A DNA stretch of 64,000 nucleotides from an uncultured Hungatella sp. (lineage in GTDB: Bacteria > Bacillota > Clostridia > Lachnospirales > Lachnospiraceae), in contig CAJTUV010000018.1 of assembly GCA_910579515.1 (NCBI GenBank), forward strand, positions 1-64,000, in the 5' to 3' direction. Under the pieces are notes generated by a model. The model searched no databases. It was not told where the DNA came from and was given only the letters and a program-made list of their open reading frames with translations. A program made the position numbers and the translations under genes. Shown piece by piece: positions 33,053 to 43,800 of the stretch; positions within the stretch are counted from its first letter, which is position 1, and each line of letters begins with the position of its first letter.

Positions 33053-34057
33053 ATGAAACGTATCCTGTTAATCGCTACTGGCGGAACGATCGCTTCCAAA
33101 AGAGGGCAGAAGGGTCTGAAGCCTCTGCTATCTTCAGAGGAGCTGTTGACTTACGTGCCATCTGTCAAAGAGTTCTGTCATACAGAGACTCTTCAGCTGT
33201 TTAATCTTGACAGCACGAATATTCAGCCGATGCATTGGCTTGCCATCGCCCAGGCTGTGGAAAAGAATTATGAGACTTATGACGGTTTTGTCATATGCCA
33301 TGGTACAGATACTATGGCATATTCTGCAGCCGCTTTGTCTTATTTGATTCAAAATTCACCAAAACCCATTGTCATCACGGGATCTCAAAAACCCATTGAC
33401 TTGGAAATCACGGACGCCAGGACAAATCTGTCTGACAGCCTTCGGTTTGCCTCCTGTGACAGAGCTTATGGGGTCAATCTTGTTTTTGACGGCAAGGTCA
33501 TTGCAGGAACCAGGGCAAAGAAAGAACGGACAAAAAGCTATAACGCATTTTCCAGTATTAATTTTCCGTATATTGCTTCGATCCAGGAGGAGCATATTTT
33601 GTTTTACTTAGATGACAAGAAGCTGCTTTGTGAGCCTCTGACCTTTTATCATGAATTTAATTCCAGCGTAGGGCTTTTAAAGCTGATTCCGTCTATGGAC
33701 GCCGCTGTGTTAGATTATATGGCAGAACATTATGACGGGGTGATTATTGAGTCGTTTGGAGTAGGCGGTCTGCCCAATTATGAGACCTGCGGTTATTACT
33801 CTGCTGTGAAGAAATGGATTTCTCAGGGGAAAACCGTGGTTATGACCACTCAGGTTACAAACGAGGGCAGCAACATGTCTGTGTATGAGGTGGGGAGAAC
33901 CATAAAGTATGAGTTTGGGCTTCTGGAATCTTATGATATGACTCTGGAGGCTGCTGTGACGAAGCTGATGTGGATTTTAGGTCAGACAAAGGAACGGGAG
34001 AGGGTGAAACAGCTTTTCTACCAGACTGTTAACAGGGACATTTTGTGGAAGGCATAA
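33053..34057 (+). CDS. ansA: L-asparaginase, type I
   Basis: A 334-residue cytoplasmic asparaginase, hydrolysing asparagine to aspartate and ammonia. Both threonine motifs are present: 'LIATGGTIAS' with the first catalytic threonine and 'CHGTDTMAYSAAAL' with the second Thr-Asp pair. No signal peptide, consistent with the type I class. SD AAAAAGGAG. Last in a same-direction run; it converges on the YesN gene. Confidence 0.93.
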   Translation: MKRILLIATGGTIASKRGQKGLKPLLSSEELLTYVPSVKEFCHTETLQLFNLDSTNIQPMHWLAIAQAVEKNYETYDGFVICHGTDTMAYSAAALSYLIQNSPKPIVITGSQKPIDLEITDARTNLSDSLRFASCDRAYGVNLVFDGKVIAGTRAKKERTKSYNAFSSINFPYIASIQEEHILFYLDDKKLLCEPLTFYHEFNSSVGLLKLIPSMDAAVLDYMAEHYDGVIIESFGVGGLPNYETCGYYSAVKKWISQGKTVVMTTQVTNEGSNMSVYEVGRTIKYEFGLLESYDMTLEAAVTKLMWILGQTKERERVKQLFYQTVNRDILWKA

Positions 34058-34083
34058 AAGCGGCGGCTTATGGCAGCCGCCTG
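34057..34083 (-). terminator. Terminator at the 3' end of the YesN-like gene
   Basis: GGCGGCT (34062-34068) pairs with AGCCGCC (34075-34081); on the minus strand CTTTTATG follows. It lies at the convergence with ansA and may act weakly in both directions. Confidence 0.5.
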
Positions 34084-35579
34084 CCTTCCATATACTCTGT
34101 AGGCGTAAGCCCTGTGTAGCGCTTAAACACCTGGCTGAAATACTGGGGATTACTGCCAAACCCTACCTTTCCGGCAATATTTTTCACATTTTCTTTCTGA
34201 TAAACCTCCATCAGACGCTTTGCCTCTTCCACGCGCCGCTTGTTCAGATAGTCAGAGAAACGAAGTCCCTCTTCCTTGATAAACAGCTTACTTAGATATC
34301 CGATGCTGATAAAAAGATAATTCTCAGCCAGCCACTTTAAAGAAAGAGTTTCCGAATCCAGATGCTGATTTACATAAGATTTTAAGAGCGCTATGTTGGC
34401 GCTGTTTTTTTCTTCTTGGCTTCCCTCGTTTCCCCTTAAAAGAACCGCTCCCATCAGGTTTTGGATTTCCTGAATACTCAAGCATCCGTAAAGCTTTTGA
34501 AAAAAGTCGCAGGCCAGTTCTGTCGGAAGGGTTCCGCTTTCTGGCCACCGTTTCAGAAACAGGCTGAGAGCCAGATTTTTGGCTGTGTCTGTCGGCATGG
34601 TGTCATGAAAAACAGCATTTAAAACCCGGACCGCCTGAGATTCATCAGAAGCATTTGTTAAGCTGGCATTCAAGTGACTGATCCTCCAGGGAGCAGTCAA
34701 ATCATTTCTGATTTCATAGGTATGAGATTCTGCATCCACAAGAAATATTTGCTGAAATCTGGAAATTTTAAGCAAAATGCTGTGAAACAATTCCTGGGAT
34801 GAGGCGGCATGAAGGAATTGAAGCTCAAAGGCCACAGTCTGTCCGAAATAGTGGAGATTCCCCAACAATGCACGAATCCGCTCCTGATAGGCAAGAGAAG
34901 GCGCGTGGAAGATGAGAATCATATTGTTTTTTATATAAATACAGGAAAAACATAAGGGCGTCTGTTCCAGTTCCAGGAGACGTCTGGAATCAGAGGCGAA
35001 ATTTTTCATGTAAGCTTCTTCAACAAAGGAGCATACACATGCGGTTTGGCAGTCCATAGAAGAGGACAAAAGAGGCAGATATTTTTTATAAACAGCAGAA
35101 AAATCCTCTTCGTAGGTCAAAGCCTCCATGAGAAAGCATTGCTCCAGAGAGGTCTGAAGGCTGCACAAAAGCTGGGAACGTTCAGAAATGCGTTTTTCTT
35201 CTTCTGAAAGACGTTCCTGGCGGATAGCGATGAGCGTCTCGATTAACTCCCGCTTGTCCGTGGGTTTTAAGAGATAGTGGCGCACCCCGTATTTCATGGC
35301 CTCCTTGGCGTATTCAAATTCACCGTAACCAGACAGGAGGACAAAGGTAATGTTGGAATCCGATTTTCTGGAGCGGTCGATGAGCTCCAGGCCATTGATA
35401 AACGGCATCCGGATGTCTGTAACTACCACATCTGGATACTCGTCACGGATGGTATCCAAAGCTTCCATGCCGTTTTTTGCGGTAGCTACCAGCTCATAGC
35501 CAATGGACTGATAGTCAACCATCTCTGACAATGCTTCTCGAATAATCTGTTCATCATCTACAATCATGAGTCTCAGCAT
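34068..35579 (-). CDS. YesN-type response regulator (REC + AraC HTH)
   Basis: A 503-residue regulator. The N-terminal receiver domain has the phospho-acceptor Asp55 in 'VVVTDIRMPF' and the switch lysine in 'LLKPTDKRE'. A long variable linker (about 120-390) follows, then a C-terminal AraC double helix-turn-helix ('NYLFISIGYLSKLFIKEEGLRF', 'VGFGSNPQYFSQVFKRYTGLTPTEY', each within the last 110 residues). It overlaps the histidine kinase gene by 26 bases. It is expected to activate the divergent binding-protein/permease operon. Confidence 0.95.
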   Translation of the reverse strand: MLRLMIVDDEQIIREALSEMVDYQSIGYELVATAKNGMEALDTIRDEYPDVVVTDIRMPFINGLELIDRSRKSDSNITFVLLSGYGEFEYAKEAMKYGVRHYLLKPTDKRELIETLIAIRQERLSEEEKRISERSQLLCSLQTSLEQCFLMEALTYEEDFSAVYKKYLPLLSSSMDCQTACVCSFVEEAYMKNFASDSRRLLELEQTPLCFSCIYIKNNMILIFHAPSLAYQERIRALLGNLHYFGQTVAFELQFLHAASSQELFHSILLKISRFQQIFLVDAESHTYEIRNDLTAPWRISHLNASLTNASDESQAVRVLNAVFHDTMPTDTAKNLALSLFLKRWPESGTLPTELACDFFQKLYGCLSIQEIQNLMGAVLLRGNEGSQEEKNSANIALLKSYVNQHLDSETLSLKWLAENYLFISIGYLSKLFIKEEGLRFSDYLNKRRVEEAKRLMEVYQKENVKNIAGKVGFGSNPQYFSQVFKRYTGLTPTEYMEGRRLP

Positions 35580-37341
35580 GAAAACTTCTCCTTTCTTTTG
35601 GAATTGTAAGCATGACCACAGCCATGCCTTCCTGGTTGTAAAAGGTTAATCCATAAGCATCTCCATATAAAAGCTTTAAGCGGGAATTGATATTGGTCAG
35701 CCCTACGCCGGAGCCCTGTGGAGTAATTTCTCGATGTTCAATTTTCCAGATTAAGTTTTCCTCAAACTGGGAGCCGGTGTTTGCCACCTGAATCTGGTAA
35801 TCATGGTCCCGCTCCTGAAGGGTCACCCGAATCCTGCACATCTGATCCGAGTATTCCATGGAATGCTTTAACGCATTTTCCACCAAGGGCTGAATGCACA
35901 GCTTAGGAATCTGGATATGGGAAATATTATTTGGAATGTTCATTTCAAAATTGAGCCGGTCTTTAAAGCGGATATTTTGAATCTGAATATAATTGTCCAG
36001 AAAGGATAGTTCTTCTGAAAGGGGAATCAGCTCCTCCTGTCCTGTAATAGAAATCCGAAATAAGTTTCCCAAAGAGCGGGCCATGGTGGAAATATCGTCC
36101 GCCCCGTACTTCTGGGCCATCCAGTTGATCGTGTCCAGCGTGTTGTATAAAAAATGGGGGTTGATTTGCTGTTGAAGCATTCGGATCGTGGCATCCCGTA
36201 ATAAAAGCTGTTTGTCATAATTTTCATCCCGAAGGACCTTAACACTTTTGGTCATTTCATCAAAGGCACGATGAAGCTGTCCGATTTCATCGTGGCGTTC
36301 TTCATAATTATAAGACGGAATCTGTTCGGGAAGCAGGGTTCCGTTTCCAAAACAACGAATTTTCCTTACCAAAAATTCGAGATGTCTTAAAATTCTGCCA
36401 AAAACCATCCACATCAAAACAAGAGCAACGATGCACGACAGGATAGAGAAAACAATTACCTGAAGCTTTGCCAGGCGGATATTGTGAAAAATCGGATTGT
36501 AATCCCGAAAGTAAAGGTAATTCCAACCAATAACAGGAAGAGAACCAGTGATGATAAACTTTTTTTCTCCGCCAATAGAGGTAATGGTATAAGTTCTTTT
36601 AGAAGCCTCCATCTCCTCTAAAAGCGCGGAATACGTTTCGTCATAATAAGGCTGCGCCGGATAGATTCTTCGTCCGTTTTGAATTAAAACAAAAGGCGCG
36701 TTGTCAGAGGAATAGCCGGCATTTCTTAATGAATCGGAAATCAGCGCCTCAATGTCCACTACAAGGCACAAATCAGCCAGTTGGTTTAAACCCAGAAACT
36801 TTAACTGGCGCAGCATCCGGAGGCAGCATACGTCCTCGCCAGGCTCAACGGCAGAGACCCAGCGAATGCGTCCCTTGGATTCGCCAGCTATCTGCTTTAG
36901 AGCAGCCGAATCAAATTTTTTGATATCATCCGAGTTTCCCATACAGATATTGGAGCCGTCTGGCAGAACCATATTAATGGACTTGATGTATTGGTTGGAG
37001 AACGTATAAGGAAACAGGGCCTGATAGGCGTCGCGCTTGTAAACGGCTCTCCGGTTGCTGTTGGGATTCTGGTTTAGCTGATACAGGTTTTCCTGGATAA
37101 TCGAATCGCTGATGATCTGGTCCGAGATGCTTTCAATCCGCTCCATTTCATTTGCGATGGATGCAGAGGCATGATTCAGGGCCTGGGCGCTGGTCTGGTA
37201 CAGCTCTTTCTCATACTGTTTTATTAAAAACTGCAGGTTAAGAAAAAAGATAAGAAAGGTACAAAATATGATAATAAACACAATGAGAACAATTTTCTTA
37301 AACAGAGAAAGATCATTGAACCAGTTTTTGCATTTTTCCAT
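35554..37341 (-). CDS. YesM-type sensor histidine kinase
   Basis: A 595-residue membrane kinase. TM1 is at about residues 14-36, an extracellular sensor domain at 37-290, TM2 at about 292-315, then HAMP, a His_kinase domain with phospho-acceptor His396 in 'INPHFLYNTLDTINW', and an HATPase domain ('LCIQPLVENALKHSM', 'GSGVGLTNINSRL'). This family senses glycan breakdown products or their loaded binding proteins and signals to YesN. First gene of its operon, divergent from the transporter. Confidence 0.95.
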   Translation of the reverse strand: MEKCKNWFNDLSLFKKIVLIVFIIIFCTFLIFFLNLQFLIKQYEKELYQTSAQALNHASASIANEMERIESISDQIISDSIIQENLYQLNQNPNSNRRAVYKRDAYQALFPYTFSNQYIKSINMVLPDGSNICMGNSDDIKKFDSAALKQIAGESKGRIRWVSAVEPGEDVCCLRMLRQLKFLGLNQLADLCLVVDIEALISDSLRNAGYSSDNAPFVLIQNGRRIYPAQPYYDETYSALLEEMEASKRTYTITSIGGEKKFIITGSLPVIGWNYLYFRDYNPIFHNIRLAKLQVIVFSILSCIVALVLMWMVFGRILRHLEFLVRKIRCFGNGTLLPEQIPSYNYEERHDEIGQLHRAFDEMTKSVKVLRDENYDKQLLLRDATIRMLQQQINPHFLYNTLDTINWMAQKYGADDISTMARSLGNLFRISITGQEELIPLSEELSFLDNYIQIQNIRFKDRLNFEMNIPNNISHIQIPKLCIQPLVENALKHSMEYSDQMCRIRVTLQERDHDYQIQVANTGSQFEENLIWKIEHREITPQGSGVGLTNINSRLKLLYGDAYGLTFYNQEGMAVVMLTIPKERRSFHAETHDCR

Positions 37342-37456
37342 AAGGTCTCTCCTTGTCCGCTGAGAATACGTTTATAGTATATATGAAAAATGAGGATTCA
37401 TGAAGAGTGAAAAATGGAGAAAGCCATTTTTTAACCATCAAAAGCTATTATTTAAC

Positions 37457-37485
37457 TTTACCGTTGTGCACATTCACTATAAAAT
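37457..37485 (+). promoter_or_regulatory. Candidate promoter of second sugar transport operon
   Basis: TTTACC (37457-37462), 17-bp spacer, TAAAAT (37480-37485), 35 bases before the binding-protein start. A weak -35 is what an activator-dependent promoter (YesN) would show. Confidence 0.5.
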
Positions 37486-37519
37486 ATACCCATCGAAAAA
37501 CAGACAGGAGGATTTCAGA

Positions 37520-38875
37520 ATGAAAAAACAAATTGCAGCAGTTTCTATGGCGGCAGTTCTGGCCGCAGTTTCCTTAAGCGGGTGCGGCGGTTCTTCGAAA
37601 ACGCCAAACAACGACGCAGGCTCCACGCAGACAGATCAGACTACAGCCGCTTCTGGACAGGAAAGTTCCCAGACAGGCTCAAGCGGAGATAAGGTGACTT
37701 TAAACCTTTGCTGGTGGGGGAATCAGACCAGAAATGACGTAACGAAAAAAGCGGTGGATCTGTACATGAGCCAGAATCCAAATGTGGAAATCAAAGTGGA
37801 ATTTACAGACTGGTCCGGCTACTGGGATAAGCTTTCCGCCATGGCGGCAGGCGGCAACCTGCCAGATATTATTCAGCAGGATTATTCTTACATCAATCAG
37901 TATCAGAAAAGCGGACAGCTGGCAGATTTGACGCCGTTTATAGAAAGCGGTGTGATTGACACCAGCAAGATTCCAGACAGCATCATTGAAAGCGGATCCA
38001 TAGACGGAAAATGCTACGCTCTCAGTCTGGGGAGCAACGCGCCGATTATGGCATATGATAAGGCCATTGTGGAGGAGGCAGGAGTAACCATTCCAGAGCA
38101 GATGACTATCAGTGAATTGTACGATATATCCCAGCAGATTTATGAGAAGACAGGAGCCAAGACGTATTTTGACGGCGGTCTGAATATGATGCAGATTATT
38201 GCAAGATCCGGCGGTTCTCATCTTTTTGATGAGTTAAACGCCAATGACGATACCAGCTCCAAGGTTCATTTTGCCAATGTAGATCGTTTCTCCAAGGCAG
38301 AGTTTTCTATTTCTCCAGACCTTCTGGCAGAGAAGAATCCAGACGTTGTTGAAACAAAGCCTCTGATTGACGGAACTACATGGAATGATTTCTCTTTCTC
38401 CAACCAGTTTATCAGTATCTCCAACACAGCAGGAAGAGAGCTGGGAATCGCGATGTATCCGACTGCGGACAATGCTTCCAACCAGTCCATGTATTTAAAG
38501 CCAAGCCAGTTTTTCTCTATTGCGGAAACCTCCCAGAATAAAGAGGAAGCGGCAAAGTTTATCAACTGGTTTACCAACAGCGTGGAATGCAATGAAATTT
38601 TGATGGCAGAGAGAGGAATCCCGGTTAACACCGAGGTGGCAGAAGCGATTAAGCCAAAGGTAGATGAGGTGTCTCAGGTAGTCTTTGATTACATTGCAGC
38701 CGTGGGCCAGGTTGCTACGCCAATCGACGAGCCAGACCCAGCAGGAAAAGGCGAAGTAGAGGCTTTGGGAAAAACTACAGTAGAGGATCTGCGCTACGGC
38801 GACGTGACGGCTGAGGAAGCGGCGGCAAACTTTGTGGCAGAATCGAACAGGATTTTAACAGAGGCGGCAAAATAA
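37520..38875 (+). CDS. Sugar-binding lipoprotein, family 1
   Basis: A 451-residue lipoprotein: signal peptide with lipobox LSGC, then a Ser/Thr/Gln-rich linker to about residue 55, then a family 1 extracellular binding fold ('NLCWWGNQTRNDVTKKAVDL', 'GGNLPDIIQQDYSYI'). The start at 37520 follows AGGAGG; the frame extends upstream to 37400, but that stretch contains the promoter and does not fit a signal peptide. It delivers an oligosaccharide, plausibly mannoside-containing given the GH38 downstream, to the following permeases. Confidence 0.93.
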   Translation: MKKQIAAVSMAAVLAAVSLSGCGGSSKTPNNDAGSTQTDQTTAASGQESSQTGSSGDKVTLNLCWWGNQTRNDVTKKAVDLYMSQNPNVEIKVEFTDWSGYWDKLSAMAAGGNLPDIIQQDYSYINQYQKSGQLADLTPFIESGVIDTSKIPDSIIESGSIDGKCYALSLGSNAPIMAYDKAIVEEAGVTIPEQMTISELYDISQQIYEKTGAKTYFDGGLNMMQIIARSGGSHLFDELNANDDTSSKVHFANVDRFSKAEFSISPDLLAEKNPDVVETKPLIDGTTWNDFSFSNQFISISNTAGRELGIAMYPTADNASNQSMYLKPSQFFSIAETSQNKEEAAKFINWFTNSVECNEILMAERGIPVNTEVAEAIKPKVDEVSQVVFDYIAAVGQVATPIDEPDPAGKGEVEALGKTTVEDLRYGDVTAEEAAANFVAESNRILTEAAK

Positions 38876-38896
38876 ATAAAATCTGGAGGAAACGAT

Positions 38897-39820
38897 ATGA
38901 GTAAACAGACATCAGTCCCCAGAAAAAAGAAATCATTAGGGCAGATCATGAATACACCGGGGGTAGCAGGATATGTATTTATCCTGCCCTTCATTATCGG
39001 TTTTTTGGCATTTCTGGCGCTGCCAATGATTTTATCCTTTGGGTTTTCTTTTACCAGATATAATATTCTGGAATCACCGGTGTTTATCGGACTGGAAAAT
39101 TATAAGACCATGTTTTTTGACGATTCTAAGTTCTGGAAGGTGTTTGGGGTGACCATGTATTACGTGCTGTTTTCTGTGCCTCTGCGCCTTATTATGGCTC
39201 TTTTAGTAGCTCTTTTGCTGGTAAAGAGTTCAAAGCTTTCCGGTTTTTACAGAGCGGTCTACTATCTGCCTTCCATTATCGGCTCAAGCGTGGCGGTGGC
39301 AATCTTGTGGAAGCGGATGTTTGCAAGCGACGGCGTTATCAATGCTCTCTTACAGACCATTGGAATCCCCTGTGAGATCGCATGGCTTGGGCGGGCGGAC
39401 ACGGCTATCTGGACCCTGATCATTCTGGCAGTTTGGCAGTTTGGATCTTCTATGTTGATCTTTTTGTCTGGATTAAAGCAGATACCAGTCAGCCTTTATG
39501 AGGCGGCCACTGTGGATGGGGCCAATGGAATCCAGAGATTTTTTAAGATCACGCTTCCTATGCTGACGCCCACGATTTTTTTCAACCTGATTAATCAGCT
39601 CATCAACGGGTTTATGGCTTTTACTCAAAGCTATATTATTACTCAGGGAAAGCCAAGAGACAGCACGCTGTTTTACACGGTTTACATGTACCAAAATTCT
39701 TTTACCTACAACAAATTAGGGTACGGCTGCGCCATGGCCTGGTTTATGGTGTTTATTGTGGGATTGTTAACGTTTGTCTTATTTAAGACGCAGAACAAAT
39801 GGGTTTACTATGAGTCATAA
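38897..39820 (+). CDS. ABC sugar permease, MalF/UgpA type
   Basis: A 307-residue permease with six membrane helices; the first follows 'GVAGYVFILPFIIGF'. The EAA loop is 'LYEAATVDGANGIQRFFKITLPML'-like. It ends 'NKWVYYES', typical of the group. SD CTGGAGGAA. It forms the channel with the next gene; the ATPase is not encoded locally. Confidence 0.93.
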   Translation: MSKQTSVPRKKKSLGQIMNTPGVAGYVFILPFIIGFLAFLALPMILSFGFSFTRYNILESPVFIGLENYKTMFFDDSKFWKVFGVTMYYVLFSVPLRLIMALLVALLLVKSSKLSGFYRAVYYLPSIIGSSVAVAILWKRMFASDGVINALLQTIGIPCEIAWLGRADTAIWTLIILAVWQFGSSMLIFLSGLKQIPVSLYEAATVDGANGIQRFFKITLPMLTPTIFFNLINQLINGFMAFTQSYIITQGKPRDSTLFYTVYMYQNSFTYNKLGYGCAMAWFMVFIVGLLTFVLFKTQNKWVYYES

Positions 39821-39832
39821 AGGGGGAAGCTT

Positions 39833-40687
39833 ATGAAAACAGGATATCAAGAAAAGAGAACTATAATCACAGCGATTTATCATGTGTTTACTTTCTTTTT
39901 TGCATGTGTTATGATTTATCCCCTTGTATGGATGATTATGAGTTCTTTTAAAAACACCAATGAAATTTTTCGGACGGCCGCAAACCTGTTTCCAGAGGAA
40001 TTTTCTTTTAGCAACTATCAAGTAGGCTGGCAGGGCTTTGCCGGATATGGATTTGGAACTTTTTTTAAAAATTCATTTTTTATTGCCGGAATTTCTACGA
40101 TTGGCGCAGTGATTTCTTCTGCCATTATTGGATATGGGTTCGGCAGAATCGAGTTCAAGTTTAAGGGCTTTTGGTTTTCCTGTATGCTTCTGGCAATGAT
40201 GCTGCCCTTTCAGGTGATTATGATTCCCCAGTATATCATTTTTAATAAAATGGGCTGGGTGGGCTCCTATCTTCCATTGATTGTGCCGCAGTTTTTTGGG
40301 CAGGGATTTTTCATCTTTTTAAATATTCAGTTTATTAAGGGAATCCCTTATGACCTGGACGAGGCGGCCAGAATGGATGGGTGCTCTATTTACTCTATTT
40401 TTATTCGGATTATTTTGCCTTTAATTAAGCCGTCTCTGGTTACCAGCGCCATCTTTTCCTTTATGTGGCGATGGGATGATTTTCTTTCGGCGCTGATTTA
40501 TTTAAGCGATCCGTTAAAATATCCGGTCAGCTATGCGCTGAAAATGTTTTCGGACCCTACGGCAGGCTCGGACTGGGGCGCTATGTTCGCCATGGCTACC
40601 TTGTCTTTGATTCCTATCTTTTTAATTTTTCTGACTATGCAGAAGTACTTGGTAGAGGGAATTGCCTCCACAGGAATTAAGGGGTAA
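39833..40687 (+). CDS. ABC sugar permease, MalG/UgpE type
   Basis: A 284-residue partner permease with six helices and EAA loop 'DLDEAARMDGCSIYSIFIRIILPL'-like; it ends 'QKYLVEGIASTGIKG', the standard C-terminus. SD AAAGGGGGAAG. 12 bases after the preceding permease. Confidence 0.93.
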   Translation: MKTGYQEKRTIITAIYHVFTFFFACVMIYPLVWMIMSSFKNTNEIFRTAANLFPEEFSFSNYQVGWQGFAGYGFGTFFKNSFFIAGISTIGAVISSAIIGYGFGRIEFKFKGFWFSCMLLAMMLPFQVIMIPQYIIFNKMGWVGSYLPLIVPQFFGQGFFIFLNIQFIKGIPYDLDEAARMDGCSIYSIFIRIILPLIKPSLVTSAIFSFMWRWDDFLSALIYLSDPLKYPVSYALKMFSDPTAGSDWGAMFAMATLSLIPIFLIFLTMQKYLVEGIASTGIKG

Positions 40688-40736
40688 CTTGAAACAGTTT
40701 AGACGTAATCTTTTTGCAGGAAAAAGTTTTATGGAT

Positions 40737-40769
40737 AAAAGCTCAGGGATGTATTCTCTGGGCTTTTGT
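40737..40769 (+). terminator. Terminator after the permease genes
   Basis: AAAAGCTCAG (40737-40746) pairs with CTGGGCTTTT (40758-40767) with one mismatch-wobble; T residues are part of the arm. It may be leaky, letting the GH38 gene be co-expressed. Confidence 0.7.
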
Positions 40770-40823
40770 GGTAGAATACACTCAGTGGATAAGGTTGTGA
40801 TATGACAGATGAGGAGGACATGT

Positions 40824-43800
40824 ATGGATATTATCAGGAACAGGATTAAAATGGCGGTGAATACCCTTGGGAGTTTGCGATATTCTCATAGAAAACAGAT
40901 AGACTATCTGCAGATAGCAGAAGGGGATTATGGGTTTAGGGAAACGGTTTTGCCAGAAGAGATGACAAAGCTTGTATGGAAGGACTACCAGCGGGACGAG
41001 ACCTGGGGAGGCAAGGACAAGCATTACTGGCTGCGGGCAGAGATTTTTCCAGACAGGGAACTGGCGGGCAGAGAGCTTCGGGTGATTGTGAGTACTGGGG
41101 ACACGGATTTGTGGAACACGGACAATCCCCAGATTTTGGTTTATGTGGACGGGAAGCTAAAAGGAACGATGGATATGAACCATCAGGAGCTGATTTTGAC
41201 AGATGGGGAAAGTGTTCATAAAAAATATGAGCTTCTATTTTATGCGTACTCCAACAACAGCGCAAAGACGAACTTTTTCCATGTGGATATGGCTGTGTAT
41301 GAGCGGGAAGTGGCAGAGCTGTACTATGATTTGAAGGTTCCTTTTGAGGCAGGGGAGCTGTTGGGAGAGGAAGATTTAGAGCGAATTGAGGCCTGGAAGG
41401 TGTTAAATGACAGCATTCGCCTGCTGGATTTTCGGCGCCCCTATTCAGAAATGTTTACGGAATCTGTAAAACGCGCGGGGGATTACTTTAGGGAGCATTA
41501 CTACGAGGAGAGAAGAAAACGGGGGGCGGGCAGTCCTGTAACGGTCCACAGCATTGGGCACACCCATATTGATGTGGCGTGGAAATGGCCGTTAAAACAG
41601 ACCAGGCAGAAGGCGGTGAGAAGTTTTCAGACCGTGTTAAATTTAATGGAGCGGTATCCAGAGTACAAGTTTATGTCCAGCCAGCCTCAGTTATATGAGT
41701 TTGTGAAAGAAGAGGCGCCCCAGCTGTTTGAGCGGATAAAGGAGAGAGTGAGGGAAGGCCGATGGGAGACGGAAGGCGCTGCCTGGGTGGAGCCAGACTG
41801 CAATCTCTCTTCTGGAGAATCGCTGATTCGCCATATTTTATATGGACAGCGGTTTTTTAGAGAGGAGCTGGGGGCAGAGCCCAGTCAGGTATTATGGCTT
41901 CCAGACGTGTTTGGGTACAGCGCGGCTATGCCTCAGATTCTAAAAAAGTCGGGCCTGCCTTATTTTATGACCACCAAAATTGCGTGGAATGAGTATAATC
42001 AGTTTCCTTACGATACTTTTACATGGAGAGGAATTGACGGAAGCGAGGTTTTAGCGTATCTGATTACCACCAAGGATTACCAAAAGCAGCCAAAGTCGTT
42101 GCATGACCCGTTTAATACGACCTATAACGGAAGGCAGAATGCCTGTCAGATTATGGGGACGTGGCAGAGATATCAGAACAAGGAGCTGAGCAGGGATGTG
42201 CTGACCTGCTATGGATATGGAGACGGCGGCGGCGGCCCTACAGAGGAAATGCTTGAGGAAAGTAAACGGATGGCTTTTGGCGCGGCCAGCTGTCCTAAGA
42301 CGAAGCAGACTTTTGTGAAGGACTTTTTCCACATTCTGGAAGAGAAGATGGACAGGCGTTGTCTTCCTTCCTGGAGCGGGGAATTGTATTTGGAGTTTCA
42401 CAGAGGAACTTATACCTCTATGGCAAAGAATAAACGATATAACCGGAAAAGTGAGTTTTTATGCCAGGATGCGGAATTTTATTCGGTTATGGCAGGGAAT
42501 ATGGGAACCGATTTTTCGTATCCCAAAGAGGAGATGGAGAAAAACTGGAAGCTTTTATTATTAAATCAGTTTCATGATATTCTTCCCGGATCCTCGATTA
42601 AAGAGGTGTATGAGGATTCTAAAGAGCAGTATGAGGAGATTCTTGCCTCAGGCAAAAAACTGGTGAATCAGGCCAAAGAAGAGATTTTGGGAGCCGCAGG
42701 AATTGAGCTGGGAGGAGACAGCCTTGTGGTATGGAATGCCTTAAGCTTTCCAAGGACAGGGGTTTTGGAGATGGAAAGGGAGGCGTGTCTGTCTGGCGTT
42801 CTGACCCAGAAAACAGCAGAAGGCTCTTACCTTTACCTGATCGAGAATACGCCGTCAAAAGGGTATGAAGTGTGCGTGAAAGGAGAGAAACGAGAGACAG
42901 ACGGAAAGACGGAATGTGGGAAGCAGGATACGATTCTGGAGGTGAAGCAGGTCAATGAAGGCGGAGCTCTAAAGATGATTTCCACGCCGTTTTACGAAAT
43001 CAGTTTTGACTCCTCTGGCGAGATGACCAGAATCTATGACCGCCGTGAGGAGCGGGAGCTTCTAAAGGAAGGGGAGACGGGAAATCGACTGAGAATTTAC
43101 GAAGACAGTCCTTTAGAGTATGACGCCTGGAACCTGGATGCGACCTACAAAGAGCATTGGTGGAGCTTCGACGAGCCGGAGACGTTTGAGATTTTGGAAA
43201 ACGGACCGGTCAGGGCCTGTATCTTTATGAAAAGAAGATTTTTAAATTCGGTCATAGAGCAGCATATTTATTTTTACAGGCATACTGCCAGGATTGACTT
43301 TAAGACGGAGATGGACTGGCGGGAGCATCAACTCCTGGTCAAGGTTTCTTTTCCTCTGGACCTTTTGTGCGACAGTGCGGATTATGAGATTCAGTTCGGC
43401 AATGTGAAACGTCCCACCCATTTTAATACTTCTTGGGACCAGGCCAGGTTTGAGACCTGCGGCCATAAGTGGGCGGATTTGTCTGAGGACGGTTACGGAG
43501 CCGCGCTTTTAAATGACTGCAAGTATGGATATGATATCCATGATTCAGTCATGTGTCTGACATTGTTAAAATCTGGGATTTTTCCGAATCCAGAGGCGGA
43601 TCAGGGGCGCCATGAGTTTACTTATGGATTCTTCCCTCATCAGGGAGATTTTAGGAGAGGGCATGTGATTGAGGAGGCTTATGATTTGAATTGTCCTTTA
43701 GAGGGGACCTGGGTTAAGGCGAAAGAGAAAAAATCAGATTCCTTCCTCCAGGTTTTGGAGCCTAATATTATGGTTGATACAATAAAGCAGGGGGAAGAAA

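Noticed and set aside
37400..37519. N-terminal extension of the second binding protein
   Set aside because: The region holds the promoter, and a lipoprotein signal peptide with AGGAGG begins at 37520.
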